64,000 nt of DNA from an uncultured Corynebacterium sp. (GCA_943914465.1 CALUCD010000009.1:34581-98580), one strand, 5' to 3'; shown: positions 7,285 through 16,749, numbered from the stretch's first letter. Program-made: numbers and translations. The notes: generated by a model not told the origin, from the letters alone.

Positions 7285-9297
7285 TTGGGCAGACAACAAC
7301 GCCTTGAGCTGACCTGGACAAATAAGGACAAAGCGCTCATTCCCACTGAGCAAGGCCGGTACGGCTATACCTGGGTTGACCCGAGGGACCCGCGGTACTG
7401 CGAGACGAGGGTCTTAACGGTCGACGAAACGGTGACCGGGACGAGGGCGGAGAAAGAAGAGGGCACCACCTATTCTGAGCGTGCGGACCTGGAACCTCAG
7501 TCAGACAACTTGCTCATTCTGGGTGAGTCTGGAGACGTGTTGGAGGCGCTCACCCGCGTACCGGAGTGGTCCGAGAAGTACGTCGGGAAGGTCAAGTGCA
7601 TCTACATTGACCCGCCGTTTAATACGGCGCAAACCTTCGCCAACTACGAGGACAACCTTGAACACTCCGTCTGGCTCACTATGATGCGAGACCGGCTGCT
7701 GCACTTGCGAGACCTGCTGAGCGAGGACGGCTCGATTTGGGTACACCTCGATGACGTTGAGAGCCACCGGATGAGGTCGCTTTTGGATGAAGTCTTCGGC
7801 GCCTCCAACTTCGTTGCGGACATTTCATGGCAGCAGACCAGTTCACCCCAAAGCTCCACCACTTCAATTATCGGGCGAGCAGATGACAGCATCCTTGTCT
7901 ACCGAAAGTCAGAACAGATAAAATTGAACCGGTTGCCTCGCACGGCCACCATGAACTCGCGCTATAAAAATCCCGATAATGACCCGCTAGGCCCATGGGC
8001 AAACGACCCTCGCACTGCTCCGCATAGCACTAACGACCGCGGATTTCAGGTCTCCGCTTTCTACGGTATCGAGCATCCGATTACTGGGGAAATGTTGTAT
8101 CCAGCAGCGGACAGACAGTGGTCTTTCAAGCGTTCTACTATCAAGCAAGCTCTCTATGAATATGGCTTTTATCAAGAAGTAGATCCAGACTTAACCGATA
8201 GGTCAGCCCGAATGAACGGTGTCCCTATAGAGAAACTTGACGCAAGCATCAGGGATTTTCGAATCGTTGATGGCAAGCGCGAGGAGTCGAGGCAAAAAGC
8301 GCTAGATCGAATCAAAATGGAGAATTGGCCCGTGTGGTTCGTGACGGAGACCTCCATGGGGCGGAAGGGATACATCCCAGAACTCGGCGCATCTCCGAGT
8401 ACCTGGTGGCCGAAGGACGAGGTGGGGCACACCCGTGAATCAGATGCGGAGATGAAGGCGCTTTTCCCTGGACAGAAGGCCTTCTCCACCCCGAAACCCG
8501 AGCGCCTGCTGGAACGGATCATCAACATCGCCACGAACCCAGGCGACATTGTGCTTGACTGCTTCGGTGGCTCCGGCACGACCGCAGCAGTCGCACAGAA
8601 AATGGGGCGTCGATGGGTCACCTGCGAACTCGTGGAAGACACGTTCGACCGTTTCACTCGTCCGCGCTTGGAGAAGGTCGTAAATGGCGAAGACCAGGGT
8701 GGTATCACCCTTCAAAAGGAAGAGCGTATCGACGCAACTGAGGACGGCTTGCCAGACGGCCTCGCCCCGGAAGACGCTCAAAAGTTCAACAGCATGCTCA
8801 ACAAGGTGCTTGCTGCAAACCCCGGACTAAAGAATGAGGCGTCAGTCAAGGCGCTCAAGACAGCAACAAAGACCAAGAATCTAAAGGGCGTGGTCAACTG
8901 GCGAGGCGGCGGAGGCTTCTCTGTCGCCCACTTGGAGCCCGCCTGTTTCGACTACGACCCCGAAGTAGCGCTCACCACCCTGACTGAGCACGCCACCGGC
9001 GACTTGCTCGTGCGCTCCGTAGCGGCGCAACTTCGTTTCGAACTCACCCCCGAAGACCTGCACTTCGACGGCAAGCGTGGCCGCGAACACCTCGTCGTAG
9101 TCGAGGGCGTGCTGGACGAGGAGAAGATTGACGAGGTTATGGCCCACCTTCCAGCCGGCCACTCGGTTCTTTTCGCCGCGACCGTGGTTGACGACTCCGC
9201 CCGCGAGCATGTCCGGGGCTTTAAAAATGGATCGCGAGTCGTTCACGTCCCGCTTGAGATTTTTCCGTACTCCGACGCTGCCGAGGAGGAGAAGTAA
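7285..9297 (+). CDS. Type III restriction-modification methyltransferase (Mod)
   Basis: Mod recognises the target site and methylates adenine N6; it is also required for cleavage by Res. In 670 residues the beta-class order of motifs is seen: motif IV CIYIDPPFNT near residue 110, then a variable target-recognition segment, then motif I VLDCFGGSGTT near 427. The start is TTG 7285 with AAGGAG eight bases upstream. res begins two bases after its stop. The middle of the gene (about 7860-8340) is visibly AT-richer than its flanks; in hand-counted lines it is 42-48 percent GC against 63-67 percent further on, as expected if the recognition domain was exchanged. First gene of the defence block after the tRNA. 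Confidence 0.93.
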   Translation: MGRQQRLELTWTNKDKALIPTEQGRYGYTWVDPRDPRYCETRVLTVDETVTGTRAEKEEGTTYSERADLEPQSDNLLILGESGDVLEALTRVPEWSEKYVGKVKCIYIDPPFNTAQTFANYEDNLEHSVWLTMMRDRLLHLRDLLSEDGSIWVHLDDVESHRMRSLLDEVFGASNFVADISWQQTSSPQSSTTSIIGRADDSILVYRKSEQIKLNRLPRTATMNSRYKNPDNDPLGPWANDPRTAPHSTNDRGFQVSAFYGIEHPITGEMLYPAADRQWSFKRSTIKQALYEYGFYQEVDPDLTDRSARMNGVPIEKLDASIRDFRIVDGKREESRQKALDRIKMENWPVWFVTETSMGRKGYIPELGASPSTWWPKDEVGHTRESDAEMKALFPGQKAFSTPKPERLLERIINIATNPGDIVLDCFGGSGTTAAVAQKMGRRWVTCELVEDTFDRFTRPRLEKVVNGEDQGGITLQKEERIDATEDGLPDGLAPEDAQKFNSMLNKVLAANPGLKNEASVKALKTATKTKNLKGVVNWRGGGGFSVAHLEPACFDYDPEVALTTLTEHATGDLLVRSVAAQLRFELTPEDLHFDGKRGREHLVVVEGVLDEEKIDEVMAHLPAGHSVLFAATVVDDSAREHVRGFKNGSRVVHVPLEIFPYSDAAEEEK

Positions 9298-9299
9298 CG

Positions 9300-11873
9300 A
9301 TGGCACAGAAACTCAACCTCTCCTACGACGAAAACCTGGTTGCAGAACTCACCTCGAAGTTCGACCTCCGCGCCCCGAACACCGAAGCGATCACCGAGTT
9401 GGTGAAACGAATCGAGAACGGCAACTACGACGCGCTAGAACCGCTGGTGCTCAACCTCGCCACCGGCGCTGGCAAGACCTACGTCATGGCCGCGTTTATT
9501 GAGTACCTACGCCGCCAAGGCCACCCCAATGTCATGGTGGTCACCCCGACGAAGGTGGTGCAGGACAAGACCGTCCTCGACTTCACGCAAGGCTCGCACC
9601 GCTACATCGGCGGCTTCGACGTGCCACCCCGACTTGTCACTCCGGGTGACGTGTCGAACTTGCGGATCAACGACGCAGCGGCTGACCTTTTTGTGGGCGA
9701 GGGTGCGTCTACCCTCTACGTTTTCAACGTCCACCAACTTTTTCCGCCAAAGGAAGGCGGCAAGAACGTCGCAACGGGCGACGAAGCGGCACGCCGTAAA
9801 ACCTGGAAGTTTCAGGAGGACTCCGGAGCACTCGCGCAGCGACTCATTGACACGGAAGACTTGGTCATCATCGCCGACGAGTCCCACCTGTTCGGTACCA
9901 CCGCAAAGACATTTAGAAAGTCGCTGACCGCGCTCAAACCGGTCGTGACCGTGGGGCTGACGGCCTCGCCAGACGAGGGCGACGACATTGTCTACCGCTA
10001 CCCGCTGTGGCGGGCCATCCAGGACGGCTACGTCAAGCAACCGGTGCTTGTCTACCGCGACTCGGGCTACGACTCGGAAGACCGCCAACTCCAAGACGCG
10101 TTGTCGCTGTTGGCTATCAAGGAAGAGGCATACGCGAACTACAGGGCCGCACACCCGAACGGCAAGCAGACCAAACCGCTGCTGTTCGTCGTCTGCTCCG
10201 GCGTGCCTCACGCAACTGAGGTTGCCGAGCGGCTTCGCGGCCCGGGCTTCGTGGGCGACCCGCTCGCCGTTCTCCAAGTCGACAACGAGCACAACGACAA
10301 CACCACCCAGTCTTTCCTGCGTTATCTCGACACGGACCACTCTCCGGTCCGGGTGATCGTGTCGGTCAACAAGCTGCGCGAGGGCTGGGACACGAAGCGC
10401 ATTGCGGTGATGTGTACGCTGCGCACAATGGGCTCGGAGGTGCTGACCCAACAGGTTATGGGCCGCGGTCTCCGTTTGCCGTTCGGGGCGCTCACGGGCG
10501 TTCCTGCCATTGACGAACTAGACATCTTGTCGCACGAGTCCTTCGTCAAACTGCTGGAAAGTGAGAATGTCCTTAAGCAGTTCGGTATCGAAGACGCGGT
10601 GCGAGACGGCGACGGCACAGAAATCATCACCCCGCCTGGAACGACCAACCCACCGCAAGTGGGCCCTGCCACCGGCACCGCCGGTGGCACCTCCACTACC
10701 ACCGGCGAGACTGGCAGCACGGCGGTGCGACCTGGCGAAGGCTCGTTTACCTCTAACGAAGTAACTATTGCCCCAGGCGGCCGGACCGTGGGCACACGAG
10801 CACTTACCGACGAAGACGACGTGACCAAGGGCGTCGAGATGTTCACACCGGTCGTTGTCTATGTCAATAAAGAGTTCGCTGGCACCACCTTTGACTTCCC
10901 ATCTTCGACCATGACGAAGACGAAGAAGCAATTTGAACTGGTCGACGTCACCAACGCCGCCGTTGTCGAGCAAGCACGCAAAGTCACCGACACCGACGAA
11001 TACTTGGCACGTACCAAGATTGGTGTCGCAGAAGAAGGCAACGCTATCGAGCTCGACAACGATGAGCGCTTCGCCGTGCCGAGTTTCAAACAGACGTCTT
11101 CCCAGGTGGCAGCGGAACTTATCCGCCGCGTCATGGGTTCCGGCGCGGTTGCCGCGACGGCAGAAAACACCAGCCAACTCAAGCGCCGTATCGTGCCAGC
11201 CTTTATGGACGCAGCCAAGATTGACCAATGGACGGAGAAGGCCAAGGAGTCCGCTGCCCGACACCTTCGAGAACTCGTGGTCGAAGAGTCCAAAAAGGCG
11301 CACGCCCAGACCGGAACGACAGTGACTATCCACCCGGTTACTTTGCCCATTGACGACTCGTTCACTTTGGAACTCGACAAGAAGGTGCTGCAACTGCTTG
11401 ACCGGCAAGCAAAGAGCGCGAGTAAGGCCGGCTTTAGCGACGCCGAGTTCTACGGCACCTGGAAGAAGGGCCTGTTCGAGGCAGCCCGCTTCGACTCGTT
11501 TACGGGCGAATACCGCCTTGCTGCACTGCTGGACCTCGACCCGAATGTCGTGTGGTGGAAACGTATCTACGCCCACGAAGGCGCAAGGGTGGCCTACACA
11601 CCGCGTAACTCGTACGTGCCAGACTTCGTCGTTTTCGACAAGGAAGGCACCCACTGGATTGTCGAAGCCAAAGAAAACCGCGGCCGAGACGACGAGCGTG
11701 TCCAGGCCAAGCGTGCGGCTGCCGAGCGCGTGGTGCGCCAACTCGTAGGTATGCCGGAGTACGAGGACCAGACCTGGGGCTACCTCATTGCCTACGAGGA
11801 CGACATTGCCTCCTCCGACTCGTGGGCCGACTTGATTGCCGGTTCGGTGACGGAGCGGATGCCGAAGTTATAG
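9300..11873 (+). CDS. Type III restriction enzyme subunit (Res), DEAD-like helicase-nuclease
   Basis: Res is the ATP-dependent translocating nuclease partner of Mod. The 857-residue protein carries SF2 helicase motifs in order: LATGAGKTYV (Walker A, near 56), MVVTPTKVV, IIADESHLF (motif II, near 195), GLTASPD, then VNKLREGWD and QVMGRGLRLP in the second RecA domain. A Gly/Thr-rich linker follows (about 440-480). Near the C-terminus NSYVPDFVVFD and WIVEAKENRG form a PD-(D/E)XK nuclease site. It starts two bases after mod, so the pair is one transcript. All catalytic motifs appear intact, so the system is probably active. Confidence 0.93.
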   Translation: MAQKLNLSYDENLVAELTSKFDLRAPNTEAITELVKRIENGNYDALEPLVLNLATGAGKTYVMAAFIEYLRRQGHPNVMVVTPTKVVQDKTVLDFTQGSHRYIGGFDVPPRLVTPGDVSNLRINDAAADLFVGEGASTLYVFNVHQLFPPKEGGKNVATGDEAARRKTWKFQEDSGALAQRLIDTEDLVIIADESHLFGTTAKTFRKSLTALKPVVTVGLTASPDEGDDIVYRYPLWRAIQDGYVKQPVLVYRDSGYDSEDRQLQDALSLLAIKEEAYANYRAAHPNGKQTKPLLFVVCSGVPHATEVAERLRGPGFVGDPLAVLQVDNEHNDNTTQSFLRYLDTDHSPVRVIVSVNKLREGWDTKRIAVMCTLRTMGSEVLTQQVMGRGLRLPFGALTGVPAIDELDILSHESFVKLLESENVLKQFGIEDAVRDGDGTEIITPPGTTNPPQVGPATGTAGGTSTTTGETGSTAVRPGEGSFTSNEVTIAPGGRTVGTRALTDEDDVTKGVEMFTPVVVYVNKEFAGTTFDFPSSTMTKTKKQFELVDVTNAAVVEQARKVTDTDEYLARTKIGVAEEGNAIELDNDERFAVPSFKQTSSQVAAELIRRVMGSGAVAATAENTSQLKRRIVPAFMDAAKIDQWTEKAKESAARHLRELVVEESKKAHAQTGTTVTIHPVTLPIDDSFTLELDKKVLQLLDRQAKSASKAGFSDAEFYGTWKKGLFEAARFDSFTGEYRLAALLDLDPNVVWWKRIYAHEGARVAYTPRNSYVPDFVVFDKEGTHWIVEAKENRGRDDERVQAKRAAAERVVRQLVGMPEYEDQTWGYLIAYEDDIASSDSWADLIAGSVTERMPKL

Positions 11874-11933
11874 GAATGACTGCCGAGTTGGGTGGAACTG
11901 ACCGCCGTCCAACTTGGTCTATACTGCCGGGCC

Positions 11934-12377
11934 ATGCGCGACATCTACTACCACCAAGGTAATGTTCACCCGCGGGCGATTATCGCTGAGCAGCGAGAAG
12001 ACGGCTGCTGGGTCATGGAAAACGAAGGCCAGACAATCGCTACCACACTGCCCACGGACAGGTTTTTGGTCGGCTTTATGGAGGCTCCTGAGGAGCTCGA
12101 ATGGTCAACGAATGATCGGCGCAGAATCGCCGCAACGGAAATTCGCGACATGATTCGAGACGGGGCCGAATTGGCGTGGCTGCGAACCAAAGAGGAAGTG
12201 CGCAGCCACAACGAAAGGCACCCGGACACCTTGTACCTCGACCTCAACGGGTTGCACACTCACCGCTTCGAGGACTTCCCGGTGCTTTGGACCGCTTGGG
12301 TAAACAGCGACAAGCCACTCATGCACGAGGACCACGAAGACTGGAGGGTCCCGCTCGTGGCTTTGTACAACGCCTAG
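11934..12377 (+). CDS. Hypothetical protein in the defence block, 147 residues
   Basis: An acidic soluble protein beginning MRDIYYHQGNVHPRAIIAEQ, without signal peptide or membrane segment, and rich in Trp, His and Glu (for example LHTHRFEDFPVLWTAW). I do not recognise a family. ATG 11934 is chosen because TATACT lies eight bases before it, which fits a leaderless start; a GTG at 11892 would add 14 residues but has no support. It follows res by 60 bases in the same direction and could be cotranscribed or have its own promoter. Its place directly after a type III system suggests an accessory or independent defence role, but this is only context. Confidence 0.6.
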   Translation: MRDIYYHQGNVHPRAIIAEQREDGCWVMENEGQTIATTLPTDRFLVGFMEAPEELEWSTNDRRRIAATEIRDMIRDGAELAWLRTKEEVRSHNERHPDTLYLDLNGLHTHRFEDFPVLWTAWVNSDKPLMHEDHEDWRVPLVALYNA

Positions 12378-12462
12378 AAAACTCGCCCCAAAGCTCTCGG
12401 AATTGCGTGGCTAGTTCGAGGATCAGTGCCAAACCCACTAGATGCGAGTGTTAGCTGACCAG

Positions 12463-13725
12463 TTATTCCGCGGAACTGAGCCGGTCTGGGAACCACTCCA
12501 GAACCTGGGCAAAACGCCCGCGTCCACGCGGGATGACGTTGAACGAGACAATACTCGCCTGGTTGAGGCAGTCCTGACCAATCGCCTCGACATGGTCGAA
12601 GAAGACATTGTCATCCGAGAAGTCGACCGTCGCGTCGACCGGAGCAAACCTCGACACGGGCAGCGGGTCGAAAGTAGCGAACTCATGCTGCCTGTATAGA
12701 CGAAGCGGCTCGCTACCTTCCCACTCAATCCCAACCCTCAAGTCGTACACTCCACTGCCACTTCGTTTACTCATTCCGCGCGCGGCGAGCATGAAGTCGG
12801 CCACAAACGCCTCGATAAAGAACGCATCAACCGCCGTTCCGTTTTCTTCCGTAACCGGAAGGTTCACCAAAGCAGACACCGAGCCGTCGTCGTGGAAACC
12901 TAGATACGACTCGGGACGCTTCGTTTCGTCAGCTAGTAGGACGTAACGCCAGCTACGAAAACCTCGGCGAGGGTAAACGTTACTGGAATAAGCCCCAAGC
13001 GGCGTTTCGGGGCGCCCGTATCCCCACAGATTGTCCCGCTGATTCACAAGCCGGTTGACGAACTGGCTTACGTCCTGGTTTTCCATAGGCACCGTCACGG
13101 TCCCCGTGACGGGCCGCGCGACGGCAACCGCCCAATAACCATCTGATGTGGCCAAGTCGCAGGTACGTCCATAGAGGTCCAGCAGCGTCTGGCGCTGCTC
13201 GCGGGATGTGGCGAACCGTCGTTGGTAGAGACGGGCGATTTCCGACTCGGGAAGCCAGCCGGTGTCCGCTCCGTGGCGAACCGGGACATGAAATTTCCTG
13301 TCCTTGTCGATGAGCATGTGCGGCACTTGATGACTTGCCGGTACTACGACCACTAGGGCTCTCGGAGCGTCATCCGAACCGAGGGGAATGGGCTCAACGT
13401 TGTGCAACGGTGGTGTGACATGGTTGTAGGCAACGCGCTGGTACGCCTGGATGTAGTTGTCATCGACCTCGCCGACATCTAGACGGCTACCCGCACGACT
13501 ATTACTGTCCGTCACACCGTAGACGGGCACCCCACCTCCGTAGTTAGCCATGGCGGCCAAGTCCTTCTTTACATCCGACTGGGCCAGGGACTCTTTCGGT
13601 GGCAGCGAGCGTTTGAAGTCCAGCGACTCGGATTCCGGGACGCTTTCCGCGGCGGCTTGGGTAACCATCTGGTCTGTAATAGGGCCGGCGGGTAGGGCGA
13701 GAGCTCGGTGCAGTGAAGTGAACAT
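12463..13725 (-). CDS. AlbA_2 (Schlafen-type) domain protein
   Basis: A 420-residue protein whose N-terminal third carries the AlbA_2/Slfn signature: SESLDFKRSLPP near residue 32, then DVKKDLAAMANYGGGVPVYGV. This domain is found in nucleic-acid-binding regulators and in several anti-phage proteins. The rest is a unique alpha-beta region without recognised motifs. The start at ATG 13725 is chosen because TACGCT sits seven bases upstream (leaderless pattern); the longer frame to 13833 has no ribosome binding site. It is divergent from the ImmA-like gene and convergent with the hypothetical gene ending at 12377, so it is a single-gene unit within the defence block. Its function is not known to me. 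Confidence 0.75.
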   Translation of the reverse strand: MFTSLHRALALPAGPITDQMVTQAAAESVPESESLDFKRSLPPKESLAQSDVKKDLAAMANYGGGVPVYGVTDSNSRAGSRLDVGEVDDNYIQAYQRVAYNHVTPPLHNVEPIPLGSDDAPRALVVVVPASHQVPHMLIDKDRKFHVPVRHGADTGWLPESEIARLYQRRFATSREQRQTLLDLYGRTCDLATSDGYWAVAVARPVTGTVTVPMENQDVSQFVNRLVNQRDNLWGYGRPETPLGAYSSNVYPRRGFRSWRYVLLADETKRPESYLGFHDDGSVSALVNLPVTEENGTAVDAFFIEAFVADFMLAARGMSKRSGSGVYDLRVGIEWEGSEPLRLYRQHEFATFDPLPVSRFAPVDATVDFSDDNVFFDHVEAIGQDCLNQASIVSFNVIPRGRGRFAQVLEWFPDRLSSAE

Positions 13726-13930
13726 GTACCCCAGCGTAGGCAGTATTAAGAAATGGGGTCCGAAGCGATTGCCAGGGTCGGAACCCTGATTTTCAACCGG
13801 GAGCGGAACCTGGTGTAACCGGGATGCGACCACGTACCTGGCATAAGTGGTCAGGGGATTTTCTTTACGTCTCTCTAACGGTCTTTACGGCTTCGGTGGC
13901 GGCGGCCACCAGTTCCCGGCCAGTTAGTTT

Positions 13931-13953
13931 CAGCTCAAACTATGATTGAGCTG
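13931..13953. promoter_or_regulatory. Palindromic operator over the -10 box of the ImmA-PIN pair
   Basis: CAGCTCAA (13931-13938) and TTGAGCTG (13946-13953) form a perfect 8-bp inverted repeat around ACTATGA. TATGAT (13941-13946), a good -10 box for the gene starting at 13984, lies in its centre. A dimeric repressor bound here would block the promoter; autoregulation is usual for toxin-antitoxin pairs, but the binding protein is not identified. Confidence 0.5.
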
Positions 13954-13983
13954 GGCTGAAAACCGTGATCTAAGGAGGCACGA

Positions 13984-15210
13984 TTGGGTCAAATCTCGGC
14001 CGCCAGCGAATGTATTACTGTCACCGTAGACAGAGAGGGCGTTGACATTCCGAAGTCCGTCTTTCTTCATCTCTTCGAGCAGTCTTTCAAGAAGTATTCT
14101 GCCCCCTACAGAGACGCAATTGACAAGGGAAGAATCTCGCTGTCCGAACTGCAAAAGCTCGCGCACAAAGCCGAGATTCCCTGGTGCCTCTTTTTCGCAC
14201 CCGAGGAACTCGTTAATGAGCAGGTTAGCCATAAAGCTCAGGAGCTAAGAAAAGGCGTTCCTCGCCGAGACTCCATCAGTGTCGGGACGAGAGGGTCCGT
14301 CGATGTGAGCGAAGTTGACTTGATTGTCATGGACTTAATGCGCAAACAGGCGAAATTGCGCGAATATGGAAGCAAAGCGCCCGACAACAAGATTCTAGGA
14401 TTGCTTCAAAAGCAGAGTGCTCTGAGTACAGAAGAGCAGGCGCAACTGCTCGCGGACAAGTTGGATTTCTCCTATCCCCAATTCCAGCAGTGCAAGGATG
14501 CAGGAGCAGCGCTCGACTACTTCATCAGCCGATTAGCAGCACAAAACGTCTTAGTTTCTCAAGGCGTTGAGGATCAGTTCATGCCTCAGAGCACACGCGA
14601 CATTGGGTGCAGTGGGGTGACTATTCGAGACAAGTGCTACCCCTACATTTACTTAACCAGGGGAAGACACGACGACCACCAAGAAGTTCCTCGGCGGAAA
14701 ATCTTTACCTTAGCTCTGCTCACTGTGCTCATTGCTCAAAAGCAATTTTCAGTTGTGGAATGGAATGACGGCAACCCCGAGAGTTTCGAAATCGAATCGG
14801 AAGGAGTATTGGCCTACGACATCGCTGCCGCTTTTCTGATGCCTCGTGACCGCTTGAACCCAGGGAATCTCGAAACTTTGGAGGGGGTAAGAGAGGCCGC
14901 TAAGCATTTTCAGGTGACCCCGAGTGCTTTGGTGGTCCGATGTGCCAGGTCACAACTCATGCCGTGGGATCGTGCAACGGATTTCCTCAGCCAATTGCGC
15001 CAAGAGTTTCAAAGCGCCCCAAAATCTGAAAACTGGGGCCACCATAAGACCGAGAACGCGATTGCGAAGTTTGCTAACCGCGAGTTCGTGCGTCGCATGT
15101 TCGATGCCTTAGATGCCGGAAAATTGTCGGAGAGTGAATTTCGGCTGGTTGTGACCCACAACAAGATGGGCAAACATCAGCTTCCTGACCTCCGGAGGGC
15201 TGTGGAGTGA
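13984..15210 (+). CDS. ImmA/IrrE-like protein with degenerate protease site (probable antitoxin)
   Basis: The 408-residue product resembles COG2856 proteins: an N-terminal helical part (GRISLSELQKLAHKAEIPWCLFF, an HTH-like stretch typical of Xre-ImmA fusions) and a C-terminal ImmA/IrrE-type region ending with the conserved-looking AYDIAAAFLMPRDRL. Where the zinc protease motif HExxH is expected, the sequence reads FTLALLTVLIAQ (near residues 240-252), so no metal-binding histidines are present and peptidase activity is unlikely. The start is TTG 13984 with AAGGAGG six bases upstream. Its stop overlaps the PIN gene start (ATGA). A protein of this type next to a PIN-domain gene is a known toxin-antitoxin-like arrangement. 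The region is AT-richer than neighbouring genes, in line with recent transfer. Confidence 0.72.
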   Translation: MGQISAASECITVTVDREGVDIPKSVFLHLFEQSFKKYSAPYRDAIDKGRISLSELQKLAHKAEIPWCLFFAPEELVNEQVSHKAQELRKGVPRRDSISVGTRGSVDVSEVDLIVMDLMRKQAKLREYGSKAPDNKILGLLQKQSALSTEEQAQLLADKLDFSYPQFQQCKDAGAALDYFISRLAAQNVLVSQGVEDQFMPQSTRDIGCSGVTIRDKCYPYIYLTRGRHDDHQEVPRRKIFTLALLTVLIAQKQFSVVEWNDGNPESFEIESEGVLAYDIAAAFLMPRDRLNPGNLETLEGVREAAKHFQVTPSALVVRCARSQLMPWDRATDFLSQLRQEFQSAPKSENWGHHKTENAIAKFANREFVRRMFDALDAGKLSESEFRLVVTHNKMGKHQLPDLRRAVE

Positions 15211-15659
15211 TGTACCTGCAAACCCGATACATCATTGACACAAACGTGCTCAACAAGATCGACGTTCACGAACGAGCAAGTCAATTCTTCACGACCAGTT
15301 GCTTGCTCCAAGATGCCGTACTCGATGAAGCCTCCGGTTTCCCCGACATCGAAGACCTTCGAAAACTGAGGTACCCGACCACAGTGGAGCTACTCAGGAT
15401 ATTGATGGAGGTGATGACAACAATCGACATCAAGGACAAGCGAGTAGTCAATCTCTGGAAAAATAAGGGTGCTGCCGATCCAGTCTTAACCGCAGTGGTA
15501 CTTCATGCCCGCGAGCAGCAAAGCGATTGCATGCTTAAGGATAAATGGGTGATCGTTACGGACGACAGGGGTGTTCGCTATCTTGCGAAGAGGCACGAAA
15601 TCGAAGTCTTGTCGGGTGACCATTTTCGAGAGCTTCTGCGTGAGCGAATGTCCAGTTAG
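15207..15659 (+). CDS. PIN-domain ribonuclease-like protein (probable toxin)
   Basis: A 150-residue PIN-like protein. The first acidic position is in YIIDTNVL (Asp near residue 11); others are in the middle stretch KGAADPVLTAVVLHA and in VIVTDDRGVRYLAKRH, where the last Asp residues of the four-acid metal site are expected. The C-terminus EVLSGDHFRELL resembles DUF4411-type PIN proteins, which are usually encoded next to an Xre/ImmA-like gene, as here. The ATGA overlap with the upstream gene indicates translational coupling, so the two are made together. It likely cleaves RNA (often tRNA or mRNA in this superfamily), but the target is unknown. Confidence 0.75.
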   Translation: MMYLQTRYIIDTNVLNKIDVHERASQFFTTSCLLQDAVLDEASGFPDIEDLRKLRYPTTVELLRILMEVMTTIDIKDKRVVNLWKNKGAADPVLTAVVLHAREQQSDCMLKDKWVIVTDDRGVRYLAKRHEIEVLSGDHFRELLRERMSS

Positions 15660-15742
15660 CCTGCCTTTACCGCGCCCTAACTTGGCTGGTGCTCGACACC
15701 CCCGACCTGGCGACAACGTGGATACGACGACATGCTCAAAAC

Positions 15743-16018
15743 ATGACCTCACACCACGACAATTCCTGGGCCGCCCAAGCCGCGCCCGATAGCTTTTACG
15801 CACTGACACCAAGTGGCTCCGCCCCGTACCCCGCGACGGGGTCTCGGATAGAAGTCCGGGACGAGAACTTCAACCTCCTGTCCATCCACTGGTCGGCGGC
15901 CGCAGCACTCGGCGAGACCGGTGAGAGGTTGGCCCGCGGTGAGAAAGCTGCTGTGTACCTCGCGCGGTGGGACAGGATCGAAACCGACAACGACCCTCTG
16001 CTCAAAGAGGCGTCCTAG
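15743..16018 (+). CDS. Hypothetical protein, 91 residues
   Basis: A small soluble protein beginning MTSHHDNSWAAQAAPDSF, without recognisable domain. An alternative start at GTG 15689 would add 18 residues and has TAACTT five bases before it, so the true N-terminus is uncertain. No good Shine-Dalgarno sequence is seen for either. It lies between the PIN gene and another unknown gene in the same direction. Its third-position GC is high and unlike the preceding ImmA-PIN pair, so it was probably not acquired with them. Confidence 0.45.
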   Translation: MTSHHDNSWAAQAAPDSFYALTPSGSAPYPATGSRIEVRDENFNLLSIHWSAAAALGETGERLARGEKAAVYLARWDRIETDNDPLLKEAS

Positions 16019-16083
16019 CCTCTATCGAACCTCGTACCCCTGTGGTTGTTTGCCACCCTGGGCTCTAGGCAGGCTTCTGGCGT

Positions 16084-16659
16084 ATGAGCCACCACCACTT
16101 TGACGAATCAGACATCGAGTTCCTTTCCGTACCGGTTCCGAAACGCAGGCGCCCCGAGTCGGTCCTTCTCCATCTCGACCTGTTTCTCGACCGCGACGAG
16201 CTCGCTCACATGAACGTGTTCCTTGGCCGCAATGCCGAGACTGTTCGCCTGCTCGGTCCTGACGGTGAGCACGTCGAGTTCGACGTTGCAGAGGCCAAGA
16301 AGTTCTTGACCGCGTTGGTGAAGAACTGCGACCGCGCCACCGGTCTTGTCACCTTGGAGGCGGACGCCGACCCTCGGAACTTGTCGATGTGGGAGCGCTC
16401 GCGGCTTGTCGCCGAAACGCACATGGAAAAAGACACCCTCGTTGCCGACACCGGCGTGTACGAGGACGCACCACGCGAACTCATTGACCCTCGCTTCGGC
16501 AAACAGACCTACGAGGTCTGGACAGAATGTGGCACCGAGTTTCTCGGCCGCACGAACAAACTCCCGCTTGCCCGGAAGATCGCGGAGAACTGCCGGAAGG
16601 AAGGTTTGCCGGCGGTGGTGTGCCAGACGCGACGGTGGTTTGTGCCGGCCGACAACTAG
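16084..16659 (+). CDS. Hypothetical protein, 191 residues
   Basis: An acidic, soluble protein of unknown family (start MSHHHFDESDIEFLSVPVPK). It has an alternating strand-like part (residues about 25-85, VLLHLDLFLDRDELAHM and VRLLGPDGEHVEFDV) and a C-terminal region TNKLPLARKIAENCRKEG followed by a basic QTRRWFVPADN tail. No signal peptide, membrane helix or catalytic motif is visible. It stands 65 bases after the previous hypothetical gene and 90 before the HEPN-like gene; the three may form one transcription unit. No function is proposed. Confidence 0.6.
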   Translation: MSHHHFDESDIEFLSVPVPKRRRPESVLLHLDLFLDRDELAHMNVFLGRNAETVRLLGPDGEHVEFDVAEAKKFLTALVKNCDRATGLVTLEADADPRNLSMWERSRLVAETHMEKDTLVADTGVYEDAPRELIDPRFGKQTYEVWTECGTEFLGRTNKLPLARKIAENCRKEGLPAVVCQTRRWFVPADN

Positions 16660-16749
16660 ATGCCAGCTCGGTGATTCTGCCCCAGCCAAGAGTGAACCCT
16701 TCACCCCCAGACACGATTGCTCGCCCGGAACCAAAGGCACACTGGGACC

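Noticed and set aside
10518..11741. 407-codon minus-strand frame inside res
   Set aside because: Antisense shadow of a clear helicase-nuclease gene in GC-rich DNA; composition is Val/Gly/Arg/Cys-rich without domains.
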